From a virus, in IMG/VR virus record IMGVR_UViG_3300042922_000698, positions 1-36,297 of that record: 36,297 bases of DNA; one strand, given 5' to 3'. This document shows positions 15,953 through 24,104 of this stretch, one piece after another; position 1 is the stretch's first letter; each line of letters begins with the position of its first letter. Position numbers and translations under genes: made by a program. The notes beneath the pieces were generated by a model. The model made no database searches and was not told where the DNA came from. It saw nothing but the letters and a program-made list of their open reading frames with translations.

Positions 15953-16416
15953 GTCTGCAACTCGCTGACCAGCTCGCCCTTAACGTAAAGCTGCACCGGC
16001 CGCGCGTCATTCTCCGGCAGCGGGTTCTCGCCGACGTGGGTCACGTGCAGCCCGTCTTCGGCCTGCTTCACGATCACGCGCTCGCTCAGCTGCAGCTCAA
16101 TGCTGATATCGCTGGCCGTGTCGCTGATAACATCCGCCTCAAAGGTGAAGCCTGTCCGGCGCTTTTCCTCGCTTGCCATAATATCGGGTTCATTCGTTCG
16201 CAGCCAGGCAAGCAGCGGCACGATCAGCAGGTCGATGTTACCGGCGTAGTCGGTAATAACCATGTTAAGCCGGTACTGGTATTCAAACGACAGCGAGCTG
16301 GCAAGCGTCGAGACAATGCGACCGCTGTCGATAAACACGTTCAGCGCGTCAGGGTTTCGCTGCAGCTCCGGCACGCTGTCGGTCAGCGCCTGGCGCAGTT
16401 GTTGTGGTTTCAGCAT
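15949..16416 (-). CDS. R: Tail completion protein gpR
   Basis: 155 residues, P2 gpR length. It begins MLKPQQLRQALTDSVPELQRN and has the family block NIDLLIVPLLAWLRTNEPDIM. With gpS it completes the tail before head joining. The first 68 bases overlap the 3' end of lysC in another frame. Confidence 0.94.
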   Translation of the reverse strand: MLKPQQLRQALTDSVPELQRNPDALNVFIDSGRIVSTLASSLSFEYQYRLNMVITDYAGNIDLLIVPLLAWLRTNEPDIMASEEKRRTGFTFEADVISDTASDISIELQLSERVIVKQAEDGLHVTHVGENPLPENDARPVQLYVKGELVSELQT

Positions 16417-16669
16417 CGTGTTGTTCCTGGCAGTCTTTGATTATTTCGACCTGCAGCCCGCAGGCGGCGAGTGCAGCCTCAAGCTGACGATTGTCAGCCG
16501 CCAGATCGCCAGCGGTTTTAAGGCTGTTTCCCGGCACCGGGCAGCTTGTCACGCGCGGACACCCAATCCAGATAATCTCTGGCGCTGGCGAAGGCCGGAC
16601 GGGCGTGCAGCCGGATAACATCGTCAGGCAGAGCAGCAGCAGACCAGTCACGCAGTCTCGGATTCGCAT
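16349..16669 (-). CDS. lysC: Outer-membrane spanin lipoprotein LysC (Rz1-like)
   Basis: 106 residues. It begins with a lipoprotein signal (MRIRDCVTGLLLLCLTMLSGC) with lipobox LSGC and Cys21 as the acylated residue. The mature part starts TPVRPSPAPEI and is rich in Pro near its N-terminus, as o-spanins are. It pairs with the inner-membrane spanin LysB to fuse inner and outer membranes at lysis. The gene starts inside lysB (+1 frame) and ends inside R, the nested layout of P2 lysB/lysC. Confidence 0.88.
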   Translation of the reverse strand: MRIRDCVTGLLLLCLTMLSGCTPVRPSPAPEIIWIGCPRVTSCPVPGNSLKTAGDLAADNRQLEAALAACGLQVEIIKDCQEQHDAETTTTAPGADRQRAGAAAKP

Positions 16670-16940
16670 CAGTTTCTCTCTGTATGGTCATTTCACGGTT
16701 AAGCGCGGCCGTGCTGGCACGGCCCTGCATCAGCCGCAGCTCGGCCTCGCGCTTCTGGCTGGCCCTCGCATCCGCATCCAGCCTGGCTATCGCCCTGTCG
16801 CGGCTCTCGATACCGGCCGACAGCGTGCCGATAATGCGCTGCGCGCTGGTCAGATCGTCTCTGGCAACTTTCCACTGCCAGCCGGTCACGCCCAGCGCCA
16901 GCAGAGCCACCGCCAGAAGCAGAGCTATCAGGCGCGTCAT
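16518..16940 (-). CDS. lysB: Inner-membrane spanin LysB (Rz-like)
   Basis: 140 residues with one N-terminal membrane helix (LIALLLAVALLALGVTGWQW) and a long periplasmic coiled coil (about residues 26-85, rich in Ala, Arg, Glu and Gln). This is the i-spanin layout. It overlaps the endolysin stop by four bases and contains the start of lysC in another frame. The C-terminal block DWSAAALPDDVIRLHARPA is common to this family. Confidence 0.9.
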   Translation of the reverse strand: MTRLIALLLAVALLALGVTGWQWKVARDDLTSAQRIIGTLSAGIESRDRAIARLDADARASQKREAELRLMQGRASTAALNREMTIQRETDANPRLRDWSAAALPDDVIRLHARPAFASARDYLDWVSARDKLPGAGKQP

Positions 16941-17446
16941 TTGACACCCCGCAGGCAGTAGGCTGTTTCCGCAGCGCGGCGGTTTTCCAGCCCGCGATTT
17001 TTCACGCCCTTAACGAACACCCAGCGCCGCAGCTCATTACAGGCATCGAGCCAGTGCTGCAGCCTGATGTAACGGGCAAAGGTCGAGCTGCAGGCCGCGC
17101 GCACGCCGACGTTAAAGGCGAATGAAACGGCCGTGTCATAGACCGGCTGTGGCATCTCAGCCGCCATACAGGCATCGATCCCGCGCTCGACGCGCATCAC
17201 GTCATACACAAGATTGACCGCCGCCTGTCGCTCGCTGATCTGGCTGTGCGGCGTCACGCCCTCTGTGTGACCGATGCCGTTAGTCCAGACTCCGGCGCTG
17301 CACTGATAGGGCGAGGTGCGGCACCCCTCGGCGTTGGCGATGAGCGCAAGCCCGGCCTCGGACGTTTTCAGGGTTTTGAACTGTGGCAGCAGCGCGGCAA
17401 TCGCCAGCACCGCCACCACGGCACAGCGTTTAACGGTCTGGCTCAA
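16937..17446 (-). CDS. K: SAR endolysin (P1 Lyz-type lysozyme, GH24) gpK
   Basis: 169 residues. A weak membrane segment with small residues (about 9-22, CAVVAVLAIAALLPQ) acts as a signal-anchor-release domain instead of a cut signal. The catalytic triad is Glu40, Cys49 and Thr55 (E-x8-C-x5-T), the P1 Lyz pattern with Cys where T4 lysozyme has Asp. Cys8 at the edge of the SAR segment, with Cys42 and Cys49, gives the set needed for the disulphide switch known in P1 Lyz, in which release from the membrane frees the catalytic Cys. It cuts murein glycan strands. P2 gpK is of another type of endolysin, so the lysis module is exchanged. Confidence 0.9.
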   Translation of the reverse strand: MSQTVKRCAVVAVLAIAALLPQFKTLKTSEAGLALIANAEGCRTSPYQCSAGVWTNGIGHTEGVTPHSQISERQAAVNLVYDVMRVERGIDACMAAEMPQPVYDTAVSFAFNVGVRAACSSTFARYIRLQHWLDACNELRRWVFVKGVKNRGLENRRAAETAYCLRGVK

Positions 17447-17648
17447 GGCTCACCCCCCGCAGGCGCTGCAGCTCGTAGGTTTTACGGCGGTAATGCCAGT
17501 TGATAAAGAACGTCGCCACGTTAGTAATGAGCGTGATAACGGCCACGCCGGAACCGACCATAAAGGCGATATCCTGTGGCGTATGACGGCCGAACCACAT
17601 CAGGATGAGGCCAATCAGGTAGTTGATCACAGAGCTGATTTTTTCCAT
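17430..17648 (-). CDS. HP1-family holin
   Basis: 72 residues from the ATG at 17648 (MEKISSVINYLIGLILMWFG), which follows GGGA by six bases; a GTG four codons upstream is less likely. Two hydrophobic segments (about 8-20 and 29-51) and a basic C-terminus (HYRRKTYELQRLRG) fit the HP1-type class II holin or pinholin family. It should depolarise or perforate the inner membrane and so activate the SAR endolysin next to it. Position equals P2 gene Y, but the sequence is unlike P2 gpY. The C-terminus overlaps the start of K. Confidence 0.85.
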   Translation of the reverse strand: MEKISSVINYLIGLILMWFGRHTPQDIAFMVGSGVAVITLITNVATFFINWHYRRKTYELQRLRGVSLEPDR

Positions 17649-17650
17649 TT

Positions 17651-17854
17651 TTAGTCCCACAGGTTGACGGTTTCACCTGCTGAAGATTCAGGCAGATCGG
17701 GCAGCGTCACCTCGCAGCCGTGTGGCAGCACCGGTCCGCTCTCGGCGAGGCCCGGATTAGCCGCGTAAACCAGCTCGACGGCCTGACCGGTTCGCCCGTA
17801 ATAGCGCTGACAGATGTCATCAACGGTATCGCCCTGCTGCGCGTAAATGTTCAT
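17651..17854 (-). CDS. X: Tail protein gpX (LysM-like)
   Basis: 67 residues, the same length as P2 gpX, with a LysM-like fold: ALQGDT-type start (MNIYAQQGDTVDDICQRYYG), then AANPGLAESGPVLPHG and the ending ETVNLWD. It is a small tail or baseplate component essential in P2. Its start overlaps the L stop codon (one shared base). Confidence 0.94.
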   Translation of the reverse strand: MNIYAQQGDTVDDICQRYYGRTGQAVELVYAANPGLAESGPVLPHGCEVTLPDLPESSAGETVNLWD

Positions 17855-18324
17855 CAGAGCAGATCCACAATGCAGCCAGGCTTACCGGCGATGCGGCTGA
17901 TACTGAATCGCGCGTCGCGCCAGTACTCGTCGGCGCTGGCCTCGATTTCGCCCGCCTTTTTTGTGCCGCTGGCGTCATAGCCGCGATAGCGCTCAACGAT
18001 GGTGGCGGCGGTCAGCGCGCCGACGGCGGCAAGGTAGGCCGTAATCTTTTCGCTCTCGTCGTCCAGCGACTCAGCAGGCACTTCGGCCAGCGCCTTAAAG
18101 CCCGCTGCCATCTGCGCGGCGCGCCAGTCGTACAGCTCGGCGTTCACTTCAGAAATTGCCGTCTTCACGGCCAGGCGCAGGCGCTGCGCCGTGACCGTTC
18201 CCTCATAGCGCAGTGAATCGCGCAGCTGCAGCAGGTCAACGTCAGGCCAGAAAAACGTATTTTTTACCGGCGGCTCGGCAGCGTCTGCCGGTCGCGGGGC
18301 GGGGATAACAACCGTGTTATTCAT
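17854..18324 (-). CDS. L: Head completion protein gpL
   Basis: 156 residues from the ATG at 18324, which is preceded by AAAGG at six bases; an in-frame GTG at 18369 has no ribosome site. P2 gpL is 169 residues. The conserved part begins FFWPDVDLLQLRDSLRYEGT and includes AATIVERYRGYDASG and the end ADEYWRDARFSISRI. gpL attaches to the portal vertex after packaging. Confidence 0.92.
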   Translation of the reverse strand: MNNTVVIPAPRPADAAEPPVKNTFFWPDVDLLQLRDSLRYEGTVTAQRLRLAVKTAISEVNAELYDWRAAQMAAGFKALAEVPAESLDDESEKITAYLAAVGALTAATIVERYRGYDASGTKKAGEIEASADEYWRDARFSISRIAGKPGCIVDLL

Positions 18325-18416
18325 AATCGGCCTTTGAAATAGGTGGGCGGTGGAGGACGGCGCAGACACTGAAAGTGCGTTGCCGTCCTGCCGCCCGTGC
18401 GCGGGGTCGCGTTCGG

Positions 18417-19085
18417 TCAGCGGCTGGCGATGGCCTGTTTTTTCATCGCCGTTCCCAGCCGCTCAATGTCTTTTTTGACGCCGCAGCCGTCGTGCAGCTG
18501 ATGCGCCCTTACAAGGTGGGTCATCGCCTCCGAAGCCCTGCCCGCATCGCGAAACACATACCCGGTTATCTTGTGCAGCTTGGCGCGCACCTGATCGGGC
18601 ATGTCTTCAGATTCCGTCATCGCAATGGTTGCCAGCAGCGGGTCAACATCAACCGGCTCTTTTGCCGTCCAGGCGCGCGTTGTCGCGCTGGCGACTTCCT
18701 CGGCCAGCAGGTAAGGCAGGCTGGCGCGCTTAAAGCCGTCTGGCGACACAAGGCCATGCGTCAGCGCGTACCGGGCAATCTCCAGCGCGCCGGGCACGTC
18801 GCCCGCATCGAGCCGCCAGATCATGACGGTCATCAGCACGGCATCCTGTGCGCCTTTGCCTTTCTCCAGCACGCCGGACACCCACGGCAGGTACTCAGGT
18901 AGCAGCTGACGCTTCATTTCCGCCTTGCGCTCGTTCGAGTGCACTTTCTTTAGGCGGCGCTTGTCGTCATTGAGCTTGATGAGCATCTGCTCATAGCCGC
19001 TGGCATGGCGCAGCGGGTTGTCGGCGTTCTGCGAGGCTTCGATAGCCTGCTGGCGCATGCGGTGACGTCGGGCAGGGCTTAACAT
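18417..19085 (-). CDS. M: Terminase endonuclease subunit gpM
   Basis: 222 residues (P2 gpM 247). It is the smaller terminase subunit in P2 and makes the staggered cuts at cos. Family blocks: MLSPARRHRMRQQAIEAS at the start, KKVHSNERKAEMKRQLLPEYLPWV, and VLMTVMIWRLDAGDVPGALE. It follows the capsid gene by three bases, as in P2. Confidence 0.94.
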   Translation of the reverse strand: MLSPARRHRMRQQAIEASQNADNPLRHASGYEQMLIKLNDDKRRLKKVHSNERKAEMKRQLLPEYLPWVSGVLEKGKGAQDAVLMTVMIWRLDAGDVPGALEIARYALTHGLVSPDGFKRASLPYLLAEEVASATTRAWTAKEPVDVDPLLATIAMTESEDMPDQVRAKLHKITGYVFRDAGRASEAMTHLVRAHQLHDGCGVKKDIERLGTAMKKQAIASR

Positions 19086-19088
19086 GCG

Positions 19089-20153
19089 TTACGCCTCCGG
19101 GGTTTCTGCAGCCGCGCTGAACTCACCGACTTCGATGTTTTCAACCAGGCAACCGGCCGCGTAATCCTCGATCACGTAGTCCTCGTTGATGGACTCATAG
19201 TTTTCGATGCGGTCGCGCTTCGGCACTTCGTCAATCAGGCGGCGGTGCGTGCCTTCCTGAAAGTAAATTGACAGGTTATCCGGGCGGGTAATCATCAGCG
19301 CGTTGGCCGGGAAGTACGGCACGCGCACCGCTGGCAGGTTGCCGATGCGTTTCTGACTGACGATCAGGTCGGCGGCCAGCTGCTCGGTGTTAGCCTGGGA
19401 CTGGTTAACGATCGGGAAATATTTGTCAGCCAGCAGCTGACGGCCCACGATGACAACCAGCTCCGGGTCTTCCTGATACCACGGTTCGATCAGGGTGTTG
19501 GTGGCATCCATCACCAGCGCATCAAGATTGGCGTAATCGCCGTTTTTGCCGACGCGGATTTTTGCAGACACCACGGTGCCGTTTTCGTCGGTGATTTTGC
19601 TCATCACGCGATCCGGCGCATCGTTGCGATACTTCTGCAGCCAGCCTACAGCCACGTCCTGCAGCATCGGGAACTTGGCGCGGTTCGAGGTTTTGGCGCG
19701 GGTCACGCCGTTGAAGCCGATCATGATGCGGTCAAGCGCCTGGCGCTTCACGATGGCGTCGCGCAGGCGGGCCTGAAAATCTTCATAACGCGCCCACAGG
19801 TCGAGGGTGTTATAGCGGATATGAAAGTCATAGTTGACCTGCACACACTCATAACCCTGCTTATCCAGCGCGGCAAAGTCAGCGGTTTCGCGCTCGTCGC
19901 CGCCTGCCGTATCGGTCACGCTGGCAATCGAGCCGGACACGCCGATCCCGATTTTCTCGCCCTTCATTTCGGACACCGGCACGATGTTGACGCGGGTCAG
20001 GAAGCCGGAAGACTCCTGCACGCGGTTCATCAGAGTCTGCGTGACCGTCGGCTCAACGGTAAACTTTTTGTTCATGTCGTCGGTTTCGACGCCGTTCAGC
20101 TCGGCGAGGCGGGTCATGAACTGGTTAAACTTGAAGCGGGTATTCTTACGCAT
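19089..20153 (-). CDS. N: Major capsid protein precursor gpN
   Basis: 354 residues (P2 gpN 357). Highly conserved blocks: VSEMKGEKIGIGVSGSIAS, NPMLQ-type FPMLQDVAVGWLQKYRN and LIEPWYQEDPELVVIVGRQL, and YESINEDYVIEDYAAGCL near the end. In P2 the first 31 residues are removed by gpO during maturation; the same region (ending MNKKFTVEP) is present here. It forms the icosahedral shell. Confidence 0.96.
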   Translation of the reverse strand: MRKNTRFKFNQFMTRLAELNGVETDDMNKKFTVEPTVTQTLMNRVQESSGFLTRVNIVPVSEMKGEKIGIGVSGSIASVTDTAGGDERETADFAALDKQGYECVQVNYDFHIRYNTLDLWARYEDFQARLRDAIVKRQALDRIMIGFNGVTRAKTSNRAKFPMLQDVAVGWLQKYRNDAPDRVMSKITDENGTVVSAKIRVGKNGDYANLDALVMDATNTLIEPWYQEDPELVVIVGRQLLADKYFPIVNQSQANTEQLAADLIVSQKRIGNLPAVRVPYFPANALMITRPDNLSIYFQEGTHRRLIDEVPKRDRIENYESINEDYVIEDYAAGCLVENIEVGEFSAAAETPEA

Positions 20154-20205
20154 TGGCGTTCCTGTTTATCTCTGTGTTGGGTTTTAACGTTCAGGCAACG
20201 CCTGA

Positions 20206-21054
20206 TTAGCAGTCGGTCTGCGCGCCGGACTTCGGATCACTGCCGGTTGCCGCCGGGCGGCGGGTAAAGCTGCCGTCGGTCTGCGAAAGCTGGCCCTGCA
20301 GCTCAGCGAAAGCGGCGCGGTCTTCCCCGGCCTGCTGCTCGATAGCCTCCAGGCGCTCGCTGACAGATTGCTCCAGCGCTGAAAGTTTCTGCGTCTGGCT
20401 CTCCGCGTTCAGCTGCACCTGCTCAGCTACGGCTGTTACCGCCGCGCCGACGTCGGCGAACTGCTCGCCATCGGTTTTCTTTTTGGCAGAGAACATCGCC
20501 GAGATTCGCGCCAGCAGGGTCGGTGACGGCTCCGCCACTTCCTCAAACTCGATCACGGTTTCTTCAGCGGCGCTGAAAAGGTTGTCTTTATGCTGCTTGC
20601 GGGATTCCAGCGGATTAACGGTCGCCGAGACGCTGAAGCTCAGGATTTCCGTGCCGAGGCTGGCAGGATTGTCGGTAACAGCCAGGCCGATCAGATATGC
20701 CTCACCGGTATCCGCGAACTTGGGGTTGTACTGAATTGATGTATAAATTTTCTGGCGTGCCTTTGTCATAGCAACCAGCTCATCTGTTGGATCGATATCC
20801 CCGAACAGCGCCAGCTTGCCTTTTAGCGGCCCGTCAGCAATTTCTTCAGCTGACAGCGCCACCACGTCACCAAAACGGCGGAATGGGCTGTCAGGCGTGA
20901 TGCCTTTGATGTGCTCAAGGTCAATCCGCGCCCCGTACATCGTCGGGTCATAGTTTTTCGCCATTTGCGCAATGTGCTCACGCGGAATTGCGCGGCCGTC
21001 AGTGGTTGCGCCTTCAACTGCGATACGAAAACGCTTTGCTTTGATAGCTGCCAT
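20206..21054 (-). CDS. O: Capsid scaffold and maturation protease gpO
   Basis: 282 residues (P2 gpO 284). The N-terminal half is a serine protease with the triad Asp19, His48 and Ser106 (P2: Asp19, His48, Ser107); the C-terminal half, rich in Gln, Glu and Ala, is the internal scaffold. The family blocks INLEH-type RIDLEHIKGI and GLAVTDNPASLGTEIL are present. It directs capsid assembly, then cuts gpN, gpQ and itself. It is transcribed away from P; the 144 bases between should hold the divergent late promoters. Confidence 0.95.
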   Translation of the reverse strand: MAAIKAKRFRIAVEGATTDGRAIPREHIAQMAKNYDPTMYGARIDLEHIKGITPDSPFRRFGDVVALSAEEIADGPLKGKLALFGDIDPTDELVAMTKARQKIYTSIQYNPKFADTGEAYLIGLAVTDNPASLGTEILSFSVSATVNPLESRKQHKDNLFSAAEETVIEFEEVAEPSPTLLARISAMFSAKKKTDGEQFADVGAAVTAVAEQVQLNAESQTQKLSALEQSVSERLEAIEQQAGEDRAAFAELQGQLSQTDGSFTRRPAATGSDPKSGAQTDC

Positions 21055-21198
21055 TAATCAGGCTCCGGTCAGGTGTTGGGTCGGTTCGGGGCCAGTTTCC
21101 CCGTCGCCACACAATCCCTCAACGAATGCCAGCCCGCTGATGCATCAGCAAACAGGGACAGCAGGCGCGCCATTTTCGGCACCGGTAGCCTTGCCGGT

Positions 21199-22962
21199 AT
21201 GAAAACGACACCGACAACCATCATCAGCGATCCGCGCCGTCAGGCCGCGCTGCTTTACTGGCAGGGTTATTCCGTGCGCCAGATTGCGGAGACGCTCGGA
21301 CAGAAAACGCCAACCGTGCAGAGCTGGAAGCTGCGCGACGCGTGGGATAACGTCGCGCCCATCAGTCGCGTTGAATCCAGCATGGAAGCCCGGCTGATTC
21401 AGCTCATCATGAAAGAGGTAAAGGGGAATTGTGATTACAAAGAGATAGACGCGCTCGGCCGTCAGATTGAGCGCCTTGCCCGCGTTGAGCGCTACCGTAG
21501 CAGCGGCAACGAGGCCGACCTAAACCCCAACGTGCGCAACCGCAACAAAGGCGAGCGCCAGCCGGTTGTTAAAAATGAGTTCAGCGAGGAACAGACAGAC
21601 AAGCTGACCGGCGTGTTTATGGATAACTGCTTTGAGTATCAGCTCAACTGGCATAAAGCCGGGCTGACTCACCGCATCCGCAATATCCTGAAGTCGCGCC
21701 AGATTGGGGCCACGTTCTATTTTGCCCGCGAGGCGCTGATCGATGCGCTGACCACCGGCCGCAACCAGATTTTTCTTTCGGCCAGCAAAGCACAGGCGCA
21801 CGTCTTTAAAAACTACATCATCGACTTTGCCCGCCAGGCTGACGTTGACCTGAAGGGCGATCCCATCGTGCTGCCGAACGGCGCGCGCCTGATATTCCTC
21901 GGCACCAACGTGCGCACAGCGCAGAGCTACACCGGCAACCTCTATCTGGATGAATATTTCTGGATCCCGAAATTCCAGGAGCTGCGCAAAGTTGCCAGCG
22001 GCATGTCGCTGCACAAGAAGTGGCGTACCACCTACTTTTCCACGCCGTCAGCCCTGTCGCACAGCGCTTATCCGTTCTGGTCAGGCGAGCTGTTTAACAA
22101 GGGGCGTCGCAGCAAAGATGATCGTATCGAGATAGACCTGTCGCATTCTCATCTGGCTAAAGGCGCGCTGTGCGGTGACGGGCAGTGGCGGCAGATTGTC
22201 ACGGTTGAGGATGCGCTGACCGGCGGCTGCAACCTGTTCGACATTGACCAGCTGCAGCTTGAATACAGCCCGGCGGAATATCAGAACCTGCTGATGTGTG
22301 AATTTGTCGACGATGAGGCCAGCGTGTTCCCGTTCGCCGAGCTGCAGAGCTGCATGATCGACAGCCTGGAGGAGTGGGAAGACTTTAACCCGTACCTGCC
22401 GCGCCCGTTCGCACACCGGCCGGTCTGGATCGGCTATGACCCGTCGCATACCGGCGACAGCGCAGGCTGTGCGGTAATCGCGCCGCCGCTCGTTGCGGGC
22501 GGTAAGTTCCGCGTGCTGGAGCGTCACCAGTGGCGGGGCATGGACTTTGCCGCGCAGGCGAAATCTATCGAGGACTTAACGAAAAAATACACCGTGGAAT
22601 ATATCGGCGTGGATGCCACCGGCATAGGGCAGGGGGTTTTTCAGCTGGTACGCCAGTTTTACCCGGCCGCGCGGGAAATCAAATACTCACCGGAAGTGAA
22701 AACCGCAATGGTGCTGAAGGCAAAAGACACCATCAGCAGCGGGCGGCTTGAGTATGACGCCGGGGCGACGGATATCACGCAGTCGTTTATGGCTATCCGC
22801 AAAACCATGACGGCCAGCGGCAACCGCTCAACTTATGAGGCGAGCCGCAGCGAAGAGGCCAGCCATGCTGACGTCGCCTGGGCCATCATGCACGCACTTT
22901 TAAACGAACCGCTTACCGCAGCCAGCGGCGGCGCTAACCCCTCAATTCTGGAATTTTACTGA
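21199..22962 (+). CDS. P: Terminase ATPase subunit gpP
   Basis: 587 residues from the ATG at 21199; the longer frame starting at 21073 adds 42 residues unlike the family, and P2 gpP also begins a few residues before DPRRQAALLYWQGYSVRQIA. That N-terminal region is a helix-turn-helix for cos binding. The ATPase core has the Walker A-like KSRQIGATFYFAREA and Walker B LYLDEYFWIP. The nuclease-like C-terminal domain has acidic motifs in WIGYDPSHTGD and YIGVDATGIGQG. It powers packaging of DNA into the head. The ribosome site is weak. Its stop overlaps the start of Q. Confidence 0.95.
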   Translation: MKTTPTTIISDPRRQAALLYWQGYSVRQIAETLGQKTPTVQSWKLRDAWDNVAPISRVESSMEARLIQLIMKEVKGNCDYKEIDALGRQIERLARVERYRSSGNEADLNPNVRNRNKGERQPVVKNEFSEEQTDKLTGVFMDNCFEYQLNWHKAGLTHRIRNILKSRQIGATFYFAREALIDALTTGRNQIFLSASKAQAHVFKNYIIDFARQADVDLKGDPIVLPNGARLIFLGTNVRTAQSYTGNLYLDEYFWIPKFQELRKVASGMSLHKKWRTTYFSTPSALSHSAYPFWSGELFNKGRRSKDDRIEIDLSHSHLAKGALCGDGQWRQIVTVEDALTGGCNLFDIDQLQLEYSPAEYQNLLMCEFVDDEASVFPFAELQSCMIDSLEEWEDFNPYLPRPFAHRPVWIGYDPSHTGDSAGCAVIAPPLVAGGKFRVLERHQWRGMDFAAQAKSIEDLTKKYTVEYIGVDATGIGQGVFQLVRQFYPAAREIKYSPEVKTAMVLKAKDTISSGRLEYDAGATDITQSFMAIRKTMTASGNRSTYEASRSEEASHADVAWAIMHALLNEPLTAASGGANPSILEFY

Positions 22963-23993
22963 TGAGCAAACGCAGAGGCCGCAAGGCTCACTCCGCCACC
23001 GCGCAGCCTGTACAGGCAACCGCACCGCAGCAGCACGCCGAGGCGTTTACCTTTGGCGACCCGACGCCGGTTATGGATAAGCGCGACATTCTGGATTATG
23101 CCGAGTGCATCGGTAACGGGCGCTGGTTTGAGCCGCCGGTCAGCTTTAGCGGGCTGGCTAAGAGCCTGCGCTCGGCCGTGCATCACAGCTCGCCGATTTA
23201 CGTAAAGCGCAACATTCTGGCCTCAACGTTCATTCCGCACCCGATGATGAGTCAGCAGGAGTTTAGCAAGTTTGCGCTGGATTATCTGGTCTTCGGCAAT
23301 GCCTTTGCCGAGCTGCGCCGTAACAGCTTGGGTAAGCCGCTGCGCCTTGAAACCACCCCAGCCAAATTTACCCGTCGGGGCGTGAAGGATGGTGTTTACT
23401 GGTTTGTAAATGACTGGAAAGAGCCGCACGAATTTTCGGCCGGCAGCGTGTTTCACCTGCTGGAGCCGGATATTAATCAGGAGCTTTACGGCCTGCCGGA
23501 ATACCTCAGCGCGCTTAACTCCGCCTGGCTGAATGAGGCGGCTACGCTGTTCCGCCGCAAGTATTACCAGAACGGCGCGCACGCCGGTTACATCTTGTAT
23601 ATGACCGATGCGGCGCAGAGCAGCAGCGACGTTGACCGGATGCGACAGGCGATGCGCGACACGAAAGGGCTGGGTAACTTCCGCAACCTGTTCATGTACG
23701 CGCCGAATGGTAAGCCGGACGGGATCAAGATTCTGCCGCTCAGTGAAGTGGCGACGAAAGACGATTTCTTTAACATCAAGAAAGCCAGCCGCGACGACCT
23801 GCTCAGCGCACACCGCGTACCGCCGCAGATGATGGGAATTATCCCGGACAACTCCGGCGGATTCGGTGACGCAGTTAAGGCGGCGCAGGTGTTTGTAAGG
23901 AACGAGCTGACGCCGCTGCAGGAGCGGATGAAGGAGATTAATAACTGGCTGGGTCAAGAGGTTATTAAATTCAAAGAATATCAATTAATTTAA
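22962..23993 (+). CDS. Q: Portal protein gpQ
   Basis: 343 residues (P2 gpQ 344). It forms the dodecameric portal through which DNA enters and leaves the head. The family blocks PVMDKRDILDYAEC, SSPIYVKRNILAS, NAFAELRRNSLGKPLRLE and LLSAHRVPPQMMGIIPDN are clear. The ATG overlaps the TGA of P. Its 3' end faces cos, as in P2, but a two-gene insert lies between. Confidence 0.96.
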   Translation: MSKRRGRKAHSATAQPVQATAPQQHAEAFTFGDPTPVMDKRDILDYAECIGNGRWFEPPVSFSGLAKSLRSAVHHSSPIYVKRNILASTFIPHPMMSQQEFSKFALDYLVFGNAFAELRRNSLGKPLRLETTPAKFTRRGVKDGVYWFVNDWKEPHEFSAGSVFHLLEPDINQELYGLPEYLSALNSAWLNEAATLFRRKYYQNGAHAGYILYMTDAAQSSSDVDRMRQAMRDTKGLGNFRNLFMYAPNGKPDGIKILPLSEVATKDDFFNIKKASRDDLLSAHRVPPQMMGIIPDNSGGFGDAVKAAQVFVRNELTPLQERMKEINNWLGQEVIKFKEYQLI

Positions 23994-24032
23994 ATTTGAA
24001 AATTTAATCTCCCTAGCTTTTGGATTAATCGT

Positions 24033-24071
24033 AAAAATAGCGTTACCCAGTCACCCATGTACGGTAACGCT
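24033..24071 (-). terminator. Terminator of the PARIS-like pair
   Basis: Minus strand: AGCGTTACC, a 15-base loop, GGTAACGCT, then ATTTTTACG. It closes the minus-strand defence pair and, being symmetric, may also slow readthrough from Q. Confidence 0.7.
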
Positions 24072-24097
24072 CTTAATTCATATATAAAATTAAGAGC
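24069..24097. repeat. Second inverted repeat overlapping the terminator
   Basis: GCTCTTAATT and AATTAAGAGC form a 10-bp stem with a nine-base loop. Its left arm shares three bases (24069-24071) with the terminator stem at 24039-24071, so the two hairpins compete. Confidence 0.7.
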
Positions 24098-24104
24098 ATT
24101 TCAA

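Noticed and set aside
21073-21198. 42-residue N-terminal extension of gpP
   Set aside because: P2 gpP starts next to the DPRRQAALLYW block; the extension reads through the intergenic promoter region and has no likeness to the family.
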